A program made the position numbers and the translations under genes. A stretch of DNA of 64,000 nucleotides, from positions 1,116,001 to 1,180,000 of the forward strand of contig OY723314.1 of assembly GCA_963210315.1 (NCBI GenBank), read 5' to 3'. Shown one piece after another: positions 52,968 through 64,000 of this stretch. Below the pieces are notes generated by a model, which worked only from the letters and a program-made list of their open reading frames with translations, had not been told where the DNA came from and ran no database searches. The stretch comes from Rhynchopus euleeides. Taxonomy: Eukaryota; Euglenozoa; Diplonemea; Diplonemida; Diplonemidae. The stretch's first letter is position 1. Each line of letters begins with the position of its first letter.

Positions 52968-53411
52968 ATAAGGGGGGGTTTTTGAAAAAAAAATAGGATA
53001 AGTTGGCAGCGCCTTTGGGTGACAAACACCGTATACCTTTGCCTTGTTGCTGCATGACGTGTGCGGCGCATTCACACCTGAAAACCTTCATCAGGGAATA
53101 AGCAAACGTGAGGGTCTTTGTTCACCCCGGGTTTGGCGGCACAAACAAAGGGTTTCAGGAATCTGAAATGCCACACATCTCGAGGGGGAGGTGGGGAGGA
53201 CGATTGGCGTTGTGGAACATGGGGGTGAAGCATGTCGGTATTTTTTACACACCGGTGTGCTCAGAGTTGTGTATGGGGAGGGGAGGGGGGTGTAGTGCGT
53301 TTGCGATGTTCTTCTGCTTTATTTCTGTAGCTTCTAGAGAGCAATATATTGGGTGTGCGATTTGTATTCTGTTTTTAAAGGGGTGGTGGTGGTGGGGCGT
53401 TTTACGCCTTC
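52968..53411. other. Intergenic, no gene seen
   Basis: Nothing recognised apart from short G-rich stretches. It ends at the start of the AT-rich element. Confidence 0.4.
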
Positions 53412-53902
53412 CACGGTGGGATCTTGTAAATTTTACATGTAAAAATACTGATTTTTACATGTATTATACATGTATAATACTTGCATGTCAACTATTATAC
53501 ATGTATAATACATGTATATGCCTGAAATATACATGTAAAATACATGTATATCAAGTAAAAATACATGTATAATAGTTGCATGTCAACTATTATACATGTA
53601 TTTTTACTTGATATACATGTATTTTACATGTATATTTCATGCATTTACATGTATTTTACATGTATAATACTTGTCATGCAAGTATTATACATGTAAAATA
53701 CTTGCATGGCAAGTAAAATACTTGCATGCAAGTAAAATACATGTATTTTACTTGCATGCAAGTATTTTACTTGTCATGCAAGTATTATACATGTATTTTA
53801 CTTGTCGTGCAAGTATTTTACATGTATAATACTTGCATGACAAGTATTATACATGTAAAATACATGTAAATGCATGAAATATACATGTAAAATACATGTA
53901 TA

Positions 53903-54711
53903 CCGTAAACGGAAATATTGTGGACCGTAATAAAGGTGAACCGTACTATAGGTGGACCGTAAAAAAGATGGAACAAATGGGATTTTTCCGGAACTTGGAA
54001 CATTTTTACGGTCCACCTATTTTACGGTTGGGATAGTGGACTTGGCGGTTTTTTTTTACGAATTCCTTCGACGAAGTCGCGAAGGAACCAAGGAAATCGC
54101 ACGACTGAAGCTGCAGGATTAACACCGCAGGGCCTCAACACAGAGTGTGCGCTCACCATCGTCCGGGAACTGTTCTCCCACAGTTACTGCAGGGTGTACT
54201 ACACTAAAGGAGTACGATTTCCCTGAATTTTCCGGGCACTGATTCACGAATTTACATCTGGAGGGAGCCCGGTGGTCTCAGCTTCTGTCTGCGCGCCCTG
54301 CCGTACTGTGGCTGCTTTTGTGGGCTCGTGCAGCAGGTTCTACTTTTACTTCTACCGGAACGCTCCTTGCATGGTACTACACTTCTCGAGGTGTGGTGGT
54401 GGGTGAGTCTCGAGGTGAGTGGTGGTGATCGTGCCCTTTCCACACGCAGGGAGGACTTGCTTCTCTTGCTGGTGTTGGTTGCGGTGGTGGAGGGAGGGTC
54501 CAAAGCTGGGAGGTCGGGAGGCCTACGTGCGGGAGTCTGCGGCGTGGAGGCCGCAGTCCGCGCCCCGCAACCCACCAGCCCGCGGGCGAAAATCGCATTG
54601 TCTTTTCCATATTCAGTCCCAATAAATGGTGGACCGTAAAAAAGATGGAACGTTTGGCCTTTTTTTGGGAACTTGGAACATTTTTACGGTCCACCCTTTT
54701 TCCGTTTACGG
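53903..54711. mobile_element. TA-duplicating MITE family A, copy 2
   Basis: 809 bp, same ends and interior as 40101-40911 with few changes, TA at 53901-53902 and 54712-54713. Confidence 0.9.
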
Positions 54712-54779
54712 TATCAAGTAAAAATACATGTATAATAGTTGACATGTCAACTATTATACATGTATTTTTGCTTGATATA

Positions 54780-55124
54780 CCGTATACGTAAATATTATGG
54801 AACGTAAATATTATGGAACGGGCCCATTTTTGCCCGGTCCGTTCCATAATATTTACGTTCCAAAATATTTACAGGGCCAGTTGGGGACTCAGTGGTGAGG
54901 ATGGCTTGCCTCAGGAATCGCACGAAAAGTGCACGAGTAGGTCCCGTCAGGGACTCTGTATGCCGTCCGATCACCTGGTCCAAGTCCCCGAGTCGCAGAA
55001 AGCCCTGTAAATATTATGGAACGAAAAAAATCTGGAACGCCAACCCACCAGCGTTCCAAAATATTTACGTTCCATAATATTTACGTTCCATAATATTTAC
55101 GTTCCAAAATATTTACGTATACGG
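54780..55124. mobile_element. TA-duplicating MITE family B, copy 2
   Basis: 345 bp, ends CCGTATACG...CGTATACGG, TA on both sides. It has an extra tggaacgtaaatatta module at the end relative to copy 1. Confidence 0.9.
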
Positions 55125-55158
55125 TACATGTATTTTACATGTATATTTCAGGCATATA

Positions 55159-55487
55159 CCGTATACGTAAATATTATGGAACGTAAATATTATGGAACGG
55201 GCCCATTTTTGGCCGGTCCGTTCCATAATATTTACGTTCCATAATATTTACAGGGCCAGTTGGGGACTCGGTGGTGAGGACGGCTTGCGTCAGGAATCGC
55301 GCGAAAAGTGCACGAGTAGGTCCCGTCAGGGACTCTGTATGCCGTCCGATCACCTGGTCCAAGTCCCCGAGTCGCAGAAAGCCCTGTAAATATTATGGAA
55401 CGAAAAAAATCTGGAACGCCAACCCACCAGCGTTCCAAAATATTTACGTTCCATAATATTTACGTTCCAAAATATTTACGTATACGG
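55159..55487. mobile_element. TA-duplicating MITE family B, copy 3
   Basis: 329 bp, TA on both sides. It is separated from copy 2 by only 34 bp of the AT-rich host element. Confidence 0.9.
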
Positions 55488-55592
55488 TACATGTATTATA
55501 CATGTATAATAGTTGACATGCAAGTATTATACATGTATAATACATGTAAAAATCGGTATTTTTACATGTAAAATTTACAAGATCCCACCGTG

Positions 55593-56168
55593 TCTCCGCG
55601 CCCCCCCCCCCCCCCCACGCGCCACCCAATCTACATCACCCCCCACCACCCCCTGTGTGTTTAAATCTATAAAAGCAGCATGGGGATTGGCACTCTCCGC
55701 CAATCGCCCGTCCCCTGCTATCGCACTGCCACCTCCCCCACCCCCGCCACCGCCTGCTGTTGTCCATTGTCCAACTTAGCATTTGTAATGTATCCAGAAA
55801 TGAAACTGTAACACACTCTAAGGGCCCTTTTGAAGGGCCACTCTCTCCCACCATCCCACCCACCCCCCCCCCTCCAGCACCATATAACTAGAAAACCTCC
55901 GACTCCGAGAAGATTCGTATTCAGGGAATAGGATTGTACGCTCAAAAACAAGCTAAGGTCCCCCCCCCTTCTCCCCCTCCCCCTCCCCCCCCCCCCCGAT
56001 CCCCCCCCCCCCCCCCACAGACACAGGTGTTTCTTCAGGAAGGAGCGCTGCTGCTGCGACTCGACACCCGTGCCCCACGTCTCTCTCTCTCTCTCTCTCA
56101 ACTTCCACCACACACAGGACACCCTCCCCCCCTCTTTCCCTCCCGCCACACCGCCCTTGCCGGGAACA
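55593..56168. other. Upstream region of the papain-like gene
   Basis: No gene. C-tracts at about 55602-55617 and 55988-56017, a CT run (about 56082-56100), then cacacacag at about 56118, fifty bases before the ATG: a polypyrimidine/AG arrangement. Confidence 0.45.
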
Positions 56169-57532
<1,364 letters not shown>

Positions 57533-58069
57533 GATACTCACTCAAGCAAGCCCAACAAAGCTGCACCGTGTGGAACGGTTTGTTGAGGAGGGGGTGGTGC
57601 GGTGAGCTGTCTGGGACGTGTCTTGCTGGAGGTGTGGATGATGGAAAGCGCAGCGGTGTGCTGAGTGTGTTCTCGGTGGTGTGGCAGTGTGATGTGGTGT
57701 CGTGGTGTCGGGTGCCTGTAGAGTAGGGCAGCGTTGCGTCGTGCCGTGTGGGAGGGTGGTCAGTTACACACCTCGCCCGTTCTTGAGGCGGGGGTGCTGC
57801 ATTGTAGACAGAACCCCCTGAAGCTGGGAGGGGGGGGGGGTGTTCTCGGGGCTCGCCCCAGGATGTACGTTGGCAGAAGAGTAGAAAGGAGGGCAACGTG
57901 CGAAGGCACCCTCGGTGCCAGTTCCGGTGCCAGCCGCCAGCCCAGTTGCACCCACACCCCGGCCCCCAGTTGCTTGTCGTGGGGCTCTGTGGTGCTTTCG
58001 ACACAGGGGTGTGTCGGTGGGGGTTTGTGCTTCTTCTCACACAGGCCACTTACAGGGACACACAGCACA
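57533..58069. other. Intergenic between the two secretory genes
   Basis: No gene. GT-rich and G-tract sequence; ctcacacag and acttacag lie 15-30 bases before the next ATG. Confidence 0.4.
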
Positions 58070-60148
58070 ATGCGCGCAGCACTCCTCACATCATGCGTCG
58101 TGCTGGTGGCGGCGCAGCAGCCGGCGCAGGTCACGAGCGGGAGAGTCAACGGGACTGATCCAGCAGACAAGAACAGCACCGACAGTGCGAGCTCCTGGAA
58201 CACAACTGCGCCGACGGCCTGGCCGTCCACTCCTTCCAACGGGTCGTACCCCTGGAACACCACCGCGCCGATGCCTTGGACGTACTCTCCCCCCAACGGG
58301 ACCTACCCGTGGAACACAACTGCGCCGACGGCATGGCCGTCCACTCCGTCGAATGGGACCTACCCCTGGAACACGACTGCGCCCATGCCCTGGACGTACA
58401 CCCCTTCGAACGGAACATACCCGTGGAACACGACTACGCCGTACACTCCTTCCAACGGGACTTACCCGTGGAACACGACTGCACCGATGCCGTGGACGTA
58501 CACTCCATCGAACGGGACTTACCCATGGAACACGACTGCGCCCATGCCCTGGACGTACACCCCTTCGAACGGAACATACCCGTGGAACACAACTACGCCG
58601 TACACTCCTTCCAACGGGACTTACCCGTGGAACACGACCGCGCCGATGCCTTGGACGTACACTCCGTCGAACGGGACGTGGAACACAACCGCGCCCATGC
58701 CGTGGACGTACACTCCTTCCAACGGTACGTACCCCTGGAACACGACTGCGCCCATGCCCTGGACGTACACCCCTTCCAACGGGACCTACCCGTGGAACAC
58801 GACTGCACCGATGCCGTGGACGTACACTCCGTCGAACGGGACTTACCCCTGGAACACGACTGCGCCCATGCCCTGGACGTACACCCCTTCCAACGGAACA
58901 TATCCGTGGAACACGACTGCGCCGATGCCTTGGACGTACACTCCGTCGAACGGGACGTGGAACACAACCGCGCCCATGCCCTGGACGTACACTCCTTCCA
59001 ACGGAACGTACCCATGGAACACGACTGCGCCGATGCCGTGGACGTACACTCCCTCCAACGGGACGTACCCCTGGAACACCACCTCCCCTGGCAGCTCGGG
59101 TGTGCCGGTGCCGACCACTGACCGCATCGCACAGCAGCGCCTCTGCCTGGCGGAGGAGCAGGCCGGGCTCTTTGCCAACGCGACCACCTTCTCTGGGCAG
59201 TGCTGCAGCCTGTTCGACATCGGGTGCCCTGCGCCCTACCAGTGCTTCGCGTCCCCCTCGACGACGTGGGACTCCGCACAGGAGGCGTGGTGCTGCCGTG
59301 CGAAGGACACGGGGTGTGCACAGACGTGCGACGTGGATGCGGCGCTGATGGGGACGAGGCAGCGCGAGTACTGCTGCGACCGCAAGGGTGTGGCGTGCAG
59401 CGACGCGTGGCAGGCGGAGCAGGCACGTCTGGACCAGGCGCGCGAGGCAGAGGAGCGTGCTGCTGGGGTGGCACGGCGTGACCTGCAGCTCAAGGTGGAG
59501 GGGCTGCTGTCGGAGCTGGTGGCCAACCCCAAGAAGGTGCTGCGCCGTCTGCGCTGGGCGCTGCTGGCGGCGTCGGCGCTGCTGCAGCAGGACCCCACCC
59601 GCCTCGTCGTGCGGGGGTTCGGGGTGAAGGCCAACAGCACACACGTGCCTGTGCCGCACGGGTGGAACATGGAGCTGCTGGCGGAGGAGCGTGCCGCCGT
59701 GCAGCAGTGGCTGCCGTCTGCAGGGCGCGCCGCGTCTGTGCTGGCCGAGGTGGCGCAGGCACAGGACGAGCTCTACGTCGACTACGCGGTGACCGGCACG
59801 TCGGAGGCCGCAGTTGTGCAGGCTGTGCAGCAGATCGACACGCAGGTGCAGACGGGGTCGCTGGGCGGCAAGGCTGGCCCCGAGGTGCGCGTCCTGGGCA
59901 CGTCGCAGCAGCCCACATCCGACACCCCGCCGTCGCCCTCCTCCGACAAGGGGTGGGTGTGGGCACTGGTGGGCGTGCTCGGCGCCCTGTGCGTGGGTGC
60001 CGGGATTGCTGCGGTGGTGGTGCACCAGCGCCGCACACACAACGAGATGTCCATCCACGAGGTGCTGTGCGAGGTGGAGTGCACGGACGTGCAAAAGGAG
60101 CCGGAGTACGTGCCCACCCCGTCGTCGGGCGCAGCTGACCTTGTGTAA
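58070..60148 (+). CDS. Type I membrane glycoprotein with N-glycosylation-sequon repeats
   Basis: Single-exon gene of 692 residues. The ATG at 58070 gives a signal peptide (MRAALLTSCVVLVAAQQ); the frame is open upstream but has no secretion signal there. Residues about 43-345 are a tandem repeat of WNTTAPMPWTYTPSNGTYP, about 16-17 copies of 57 bp, with shorter variants. Each unit carries two N-glycosylation sequons, NTT and NGT. A Cys-rich region follows (GQCCSLFDIGCPAPYQC, AWCCRAKDTGCAQTC, REYCCDRKGVAC). A predicted helical stretch and an SEA-like part lead to one transmembrane helix (WVWALVGVLGALCVGAGIA) and a ~45-residue cytosolic tail. A heavily glycosylated surface coat or adhesin is likely; the function is not known. 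Confidence 0.85.
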   Translation: MRAALLTSCVVLVAAQQPAQVTSGRVNGTDPADKNSTDSASSWNTTAPTAWPSTPSNGSYPWNTTAPMPWTYSPPNGTYPWNTTAPTAWPSTPSNGTYPWNTTAPMPWTYTPSNGTYPWNTTTPYTPSNGTYPWNTTAPMPWTYTPSNGTYPWNTTAPMPWTYTPSNGTYPWNTTTPYTPSNGTYPWNTTAPMPWTYTPSNGTWNTTAPMPWTYTPSNGTYPWNTTAPMPWTYTPSNGTYPWNTTAPMPWTYTPSNGTYPWNTTAPMPWTYTPSNGTYPWNTTAPMPWTYTPSNGTWNTTAPMPWTYTPSNGTYPWNTTAPMPWTYTPSNGTYPWNTTSPGSSGVPVPTTDRIAQQRLCLAEEQAGLFANATTFSGQCCSLFDIGCPAPYQCFASPSTTWDSAQEAWCCRAKDTGCAQTCDVDAALMGTRQREYCCDRKGVACSDAWQAEQARLDQAREAEERAAGVARRDLQLKVEGLLSELVANPKKVLRRLRWALLAASALLQQDPTRLVVRGFGVKANSTHVPVPHGWNMELLAEERAAVQQWLPSAGRAASVLAEVAQAQDELYVDYAVTGTSEAAVVQAVQQIDTQVQTGSLGGKAGPEVRVLGTSQQPTSDTPPSPSSDKGWVWALVGVLGALCVGAGIAAVVVHQRRTHNEMSIHEVLCEVECTDVQKEPEYVPTPSSGAADLV
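58195..59090 (+). repeat. 57-bp coding tandem repeat
   Basis: About 16-17 units in the glycoprotein gene. Most are 57 bp; two are 51 bp (lacking TyrPro) and two are 45 bp (WNTTTPYTPS type). All keep the reading frame. Silent differences between units are common, so the array is older than the WD40 array at 3082-4593. Confidence 0.9.
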
Positions 60149-61301
60149 AGCTGAACCCACCCGCCACTTCACAACACCCCGCTGCCAACCGAAGACTAGC
60201 TTTTACTAGCTGTGTTCCCCCCCCACCCCACGGGCTCGGGCATCCCTGCACTCACCACAACACCAGTGTGCACAGTGCAGGGCGCCTTCGGCGCGTCCGG
60301 CATGACGGCATCAAGACTCACGCAAGTGAGTGCGCCTGTGTGACGCCGTATCAGAGCCCACAAGTCGCGCCTGCTCTGAACACAAGCCACGCCTGCGCCT
60401 TGTGTGTCTCCTTACATCCATCGTACTCTCCCTCTCTCTCTCTCTCTTCTCTCTCTTCTCTCTGCTGCCGCCGGTGCGTACAGCAGGGACACGCAGCGAC
60501 CACCGCAGAACGACAGTTTCTCTGAATTATGAGTTTCCTCCGTTCTGCATCGCTGCGCCACCCCCTGCTCTTCCGCCGCCCGCAGCAGGCAGACCCACCG
60601 CACTCCAACCCTTCGTCCCACCCCCACCATGCCCCGCCTGCGCCTTGCGCCTCGCACACTGACGCCACGGCAAGGCGGGGTAGCAAAACACTTCCTCTCC
60701 CGAGTCTCCTCCCGCGGTATGTGGGCCGACCTGTGTTCTGCATGCCTCCCCACCCCCCGCCCCGGTCAGGAGTTGACTTGCTGCGCCGGCGGGGGGGAGG
60801 GGGGAGGTCGGAGAGCTCTTTTGGTGCCCCTGAAAACCCGATAGCAACGACGTGAGGACTACGTAAATCAGCCCTTTCAGGGGCACCACTCTTTGGCTTT
60901 TTTTCGGATTTGGCGCACAAACAACAGCCTTATCTTTTTTGACTTGTTTCTTTTGTGACCCGTTCACACCGTGATGATATGTATTTATCGAATTGTGCAT
61001 CTCTGCACATTTGGCACACGGCACGTCGCCCTGCCTGTTCTCCCTCTGGCCACCTTTCCGATCCCTCTTGTCCGCCCCCGGGTTTGCGGGATTTGCGAGA
61101 TCTGCGGCTCCTCCCCTCCCCCCCCCACCCCCCCAGCGGGGGGAAGGGGGGAGACGAGCGACGGGCCAGCCCATCTGCTCCCTCCCTTTCTTGCCTGTGC
61201 AAAGGTATCCGTCACGCTGTCGGAACCACCATCCCAAGTCACAACCTGCGGTTGCTTTTTCAACCCCGCGTGTCCTTTTTTTTTGTTGTGCGTGTCACGA
61301 C
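60149..61301. other. Intergenic with a short GGTGCCCCTGAAA hairpin
   Basis: No gene. 60823-60886 is bounded by ggtgcccctgaaa and tttcaggggcacc, a possible tiny inverted-repeat element. A CT run lies at about 60428-60463. GTCACGAC at 61294-61301 is the target duplication of the next element. Confidence 0.5.
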
Positions 61302-62501
61302 CAGGGTATAAGATAGACTTTTTTTCTGGCGCCGTTTTCCGGTTTTTCTGGTTTTGAAAATTTTTCGCGCGCGCCTTCGGCGCGCGCGACCCGCGCAAAC
61401 CCTCCCAGAATCTGAGAGGGCCCAGTGCCTGCGCGCGTCCTGTCGTACTGAGGCTGCTTGGTGGGGCAGGCGCAGCAGCTGCTTTGAAAGTTTGGACTCT
61501 CGGCCAAAAAACCGGTCTGGTGCAATGTTTTTACGCAGGGGGGTCTGGGGGGCGGAGCCCCCCAGCCGCCGGAGGCCACGGTAGTGAACATCTGTTCCCT
61601 ACAGTCTGGATTCGCTTGTAAGTAGGAAGGCTTCACTGTATCGCAGCCCGGCCAGCAGGAGATCACTGGTCCTTGAGGGTTCAACCTTCAGGGTGGAGGA
61701 GGACGTGGGAGCGACCACTCGTGACAGGTGTGCGTTGTGGGTGGAGTGGATGCACGGCAGACCTTGTCATGGCCAAAGGGTCCACGAGATCTCCGCCACG
61801 TAGAGCCTAGACGAGAGTTTTCGAGGAGATGGGCACCTAGCTGTGACGACAGGCAACAAACAAATCTCATCTGTTAGTTGCCCCCAATAGGCTTGGCGAC
61901 CTTCAAGACTGCTTGAAAGTCGTTCGTGTTCTCGTCTCAGCCCTCCAGACAAGCAGATCTGTCTCGAGTTGGTGGGCTGTCGCCATGTATTCGATGGCAC
62001 CGAGTGACGCTGCACAGAGGCAGACGACACGGTGAACTCCAGCGGAGGTTACCCTACCTCCGCTGGAGTACACCGTGTGTCTCCCATGAGTCTCAACTAG
62101 CGGGAGTCTGAGCGTAAACTAGCTGGAAAATAGACTCCCGTCTCCAGTACAGACTGCAGTCTTAGACTCCCTCTTAGACATGGTGGCTGGAGTCCACCAT
62201 GTGTGCACCTTCAAAACAGAAGAGACCTGCATGACGAGGGCATCACCACCCACCGGGCCACCCGCTAGGTCCATTTTTTCTTCTCCGCTTCTCTGCCTTC
62301 TTTGGACTATTTGGGCTCTGTGCGGATCACGATGGGGTCACTTTCTATTTTTTTATGGCGTTTTTTCTGACTGTTTTACTGTCCCAAAGTCACAAAAAAA
62401 ACCGCCAAAAATGAGACCGACCTTTTTTTTTTTTCCAGAAAACCGGGAACCGGGAAACCCTGGTTTTGAAAACCGGAAAACCAGACCTATCTTATCCCCT
62501 G
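61302..62501. mobile_element. hAT-like non-autonomous element, family 2, copy 2
   Basis: 1,200 bp with the same ends as 30206-31183, flanked by GTCACGAC on both sides (61294-61301 and 62502-62509). It carries about 220 bp more than copy 1 around 61950-62160. That extra part includes an inverted pair, acacggtgaactccagcggaggt and acctccgctggagtacaccgtgt. Confidence 0.9.
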
Positions 62502-62605
62502 GTCACGACTCATCATAGTTTCCCCAATTTTCTATTATTTTGTGACAGGTGGAAGCGTCCAATGCAACTCTCACAGGACAGAGGTCAGAGGGGATCCCGA
62601 AGTAT

Positions 62606-62838
62606 TTGTGACCAACGCACCGTGCCTCACGGAAGGCGTTCAGATCGAAAAAGGTTGCAGTGGGGGTCTTCGCTACGGGGTGGTCGTCAGTGCATTTTGG
62701 TGCATTTCCTGTTGAATTGGCTGAAAACTGACGAAGTTTGTCGAAGTTTGTCGACCAGCGAAGACCCCCAGTGGGAGCAATGTTTTGTTCACCTACACTC
62801 CATGCCCCAACGTGCAGGGGACCAGAAGGTTGCACATA
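62606..62838 (+). repeat. Dispersed repeat, copy split by a MITE
   Basis: Same sequence as 26123-26246, interrupted after ggttgcagtg by the 106-bp element listed next. The paralogue provides the empty site. Confidence 0.85.
62663..62768. mobile_element. 106-bp MITE with GGGGTCTTCGCT ends and CAGTG duplication
   Basis: Ends GGGGTCTTCGCT and AGCGAAGACCCC; CAGTG at 62658-62662 and 62769-62773. Comparison with the uninterrupted repeat at 26123-26246 confirms the insertion point and the 5-bp duplication. Related sequence with gtgcattttggtgcattt lies at about 39877-39965. Confidence 0.85.
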
Positions 62839-63021
62839 GGAGGATTCTTCATATTCCTGGATTTCCCGAATTTCCTGGATTTCCCCCGGCCCCTTAGGCG
62901 TTTTCAGGGCGGACAGGGCGGACATGCCCGGACCGGGAAATCCGGGTGTCCGGATGTCCGGGTCCAATTTTGACCCCCCCACGGTGGGATCTTGTAAATT
63001 TTACATGTATAACTACAAGTA

Positions 63022-63366
63022 CCGTATACGTAAATATTTTGGAACGTAAATATTATGGAACGTAAATATTATGGAACGTAAATATTTTGGAACGCTGGTG
63101 GGTTGGCGTTCCAGATTTTTTTCGTTCCATAATATTTACAGGGCTTTCTGCGACTCGGGGACTTGGACCAGGTGATCGGACGGCATGCAGAGTCCCTGAC
63201 GGGACCTACTCGTGCACTTTTCGCGCGATTCCTGACGCAAGCCGTCCTCACCACCGAGTCCCCAACTGGCCCTGTAAATATTTTGGAACGTAAATATTAT
63301 GGAACGGACCGGCCAAAAATGGGCCCGTTCCATAATATTTACGTTCCATAATATTTACGTATACGG
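63022..63366 (-). mobile_element. TA-duplicating MITE family B, copy 4, inverted
   Basis: 345 bp, inverse orientation relative to the other three copies, TA at 63020-63021 and 63367-63368. Confidence 0.9.
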
Positions 63367-63530
63367 TATATACATGTATTATACATGTATAATACTTGCA
63401 TGTCAACTATTATACATGTATAATACATGTATATGCCTGAAATATACATGTAAAATACATGTATATCAAGTAAAAATACAAGTATAATACTTGCATGTCA
63501 ACTATTATACTTGTATTTTTACTTGATATA

Positions 63531-64000
63531 CCGTAAACGGAAAAAGGGTGGACCGTAAAAATGTTCCAAGTTCCCAAAAAAAGGCCAAACGTTCCATCTT
63601 TTTTACGGTCCACCATTTATTGGGACTGAATATGGAAAAGACAATGCGTTTTTCGCCCGCGGGCTGGTGGGTTGCGGGGCGCGGACTGCGGCCTCCACGC
63701 CGCAGACACCCACACGTAGGCCTCCCGACCTCCCAGCTTTGGACCCTCCCTCCACCACCGCAACCAACACCAGCAAGAGAAGCAAGTCCTCCCTGCGTGT
63801 GGAAAAGGCACGATCACCACCACTCACCTCGAGACTCACCCACCACCACACCTCGAGAAGTGTAGTACCATGCAAGGAGCATTCCGGTAGAAGTAAAAGT
63901 AGAACCTGCTGCACGAGCCCACAAAAGCAGCCACAGTACGGCAGGGCGCGCAGACAGAAGCTGAGACCACCGGGCTCCCTCCAGATGTAAATTCGTGAAT
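63531..64000 (-). mobile_element. TA-duplicating MITE family A, copy 3, inverted and partial
   Basis: Begins CCGTAAACGGAAAAAGGGTGG after TA and follows the inverse of 54711-54240 to the window end. Confidence 0.9.

Larger units (their letters stand above)
53412..55592. mobile_element. AT-rich palindromic element hosting three nested MITEs
   Basis: The ends are CACGGTGGGATCTTGTAAATTTTACATGTA at 53412 and its inverse ending at 55592. Excluding the nested elements, the body is almost wholly TACATGTA, TTGCATGCAA and related self-complementary words (53430-53900 in particular), in a genome that is otherwise GC-rich. A family A MITE (53903-54711) and two family B MITEs (54780-55124, 55159-55487) are inserted in it at TA. 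The same left end reappears at 62980. The class of element is unknown and no target duplication was resolved. Confidence 0.85.
62980..64000. mobile_element. Second copy of the AT-rich palindromic element, cut by the window end
   Basis: Starts CACGGTGGGATCTTGTAAATTTTACATGTA as at 53412. It contains a nested family B MITE (63022-63366) and the beginning of an inverted family A MITE (from 63531). The right end is outside the window. Confidence 0.8.

Noticed and set aside
58091..60172. Minus-strand open frame of 693 codons
   Set aside because: Antisense shadow of the sequon-repeat glycoprotein; Arg/Pro/Ser-biased with no domain features.

Overview
This is nuclear DNA of a GC-rich, intron-bearing, flagellated single-celled eukaryote with very many transposons. 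Twelve host genes can be supported, and all twelve lie on the + strand over 60 kb. Seven introns in five genes can be placed from protein homology or reading frame, and all begin GTATN, usually GTATG. Many start codons follow a pyrimidine-rich tract and an AG. The large kinesin has a motor, armadillo-like repeats and calpain-domain-III-like (mCL) modules, an architecture I associate with the trypanosome flagellar kinesin KIN-E. Strand uniformity plus this kinesin suggest a euglenozoan. The cis-spliced introns argue against a kinetoplastid, so a diplonemid or euglenid is my best guess. This is inference; no ribosomal RNA or other marker gene is present.

Layout. 1-4815: the 3' part of an ADP-ribosyltransferase/NACHT/WD40 receptor-like gene with twelve almost identical 126-bp WD40 units and one nonsense codon. 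4816-17150: mobile DNA. It contains a 444-bp hAT-like element with an 8-bp target duplication, a 1.15-kb foldback element, and a two-gene DNA transposon. That transposon is split by a decayed inverted copy of itself and by a second insert carrying a minisatellite and a broken nucleotidyl cyclase fragment. 17720-32366: kinesin, a WD40 protein, an acidic basic-tailed protein, a 102-residue unknown and an EF-hand protein. 30206-31183: a second hAT-like family. 35400-39870: three related 31-bp minisatellite arrays with a cyclase-domain remnant wedged between two of them. 42024-45295: two tandem SPIRAL1/Jupiter-type microtubule protein genes. 48355-49576: translation factor eIF5. 51411-52967: a coiled-coil protein. 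53412-55592: an AT-rich palindromic element with three TA-duplicating MITEs nested in it. 56169-60148: a papain-family protein that has lost its catalytic residues, then a glycosylation-sequon-rich membrane protein. 60149-64000: more copies of the same element families.

The host genes form no pathway, but microtubule and flagellar functions recur (kinesin, the SPIRAL1/Jupiter pair, an EF-hand protein, a coiled-coil protein). The last two genes form a secretory or surface pair. The most noteworthy locus is the ART-NACHT-WD40 gene. Its repeats are nearly identical except at a few residue positions, as in fungal allorecognition NLR genes. Coordinates of spliced genes are spans; exon limits are in the evidence.
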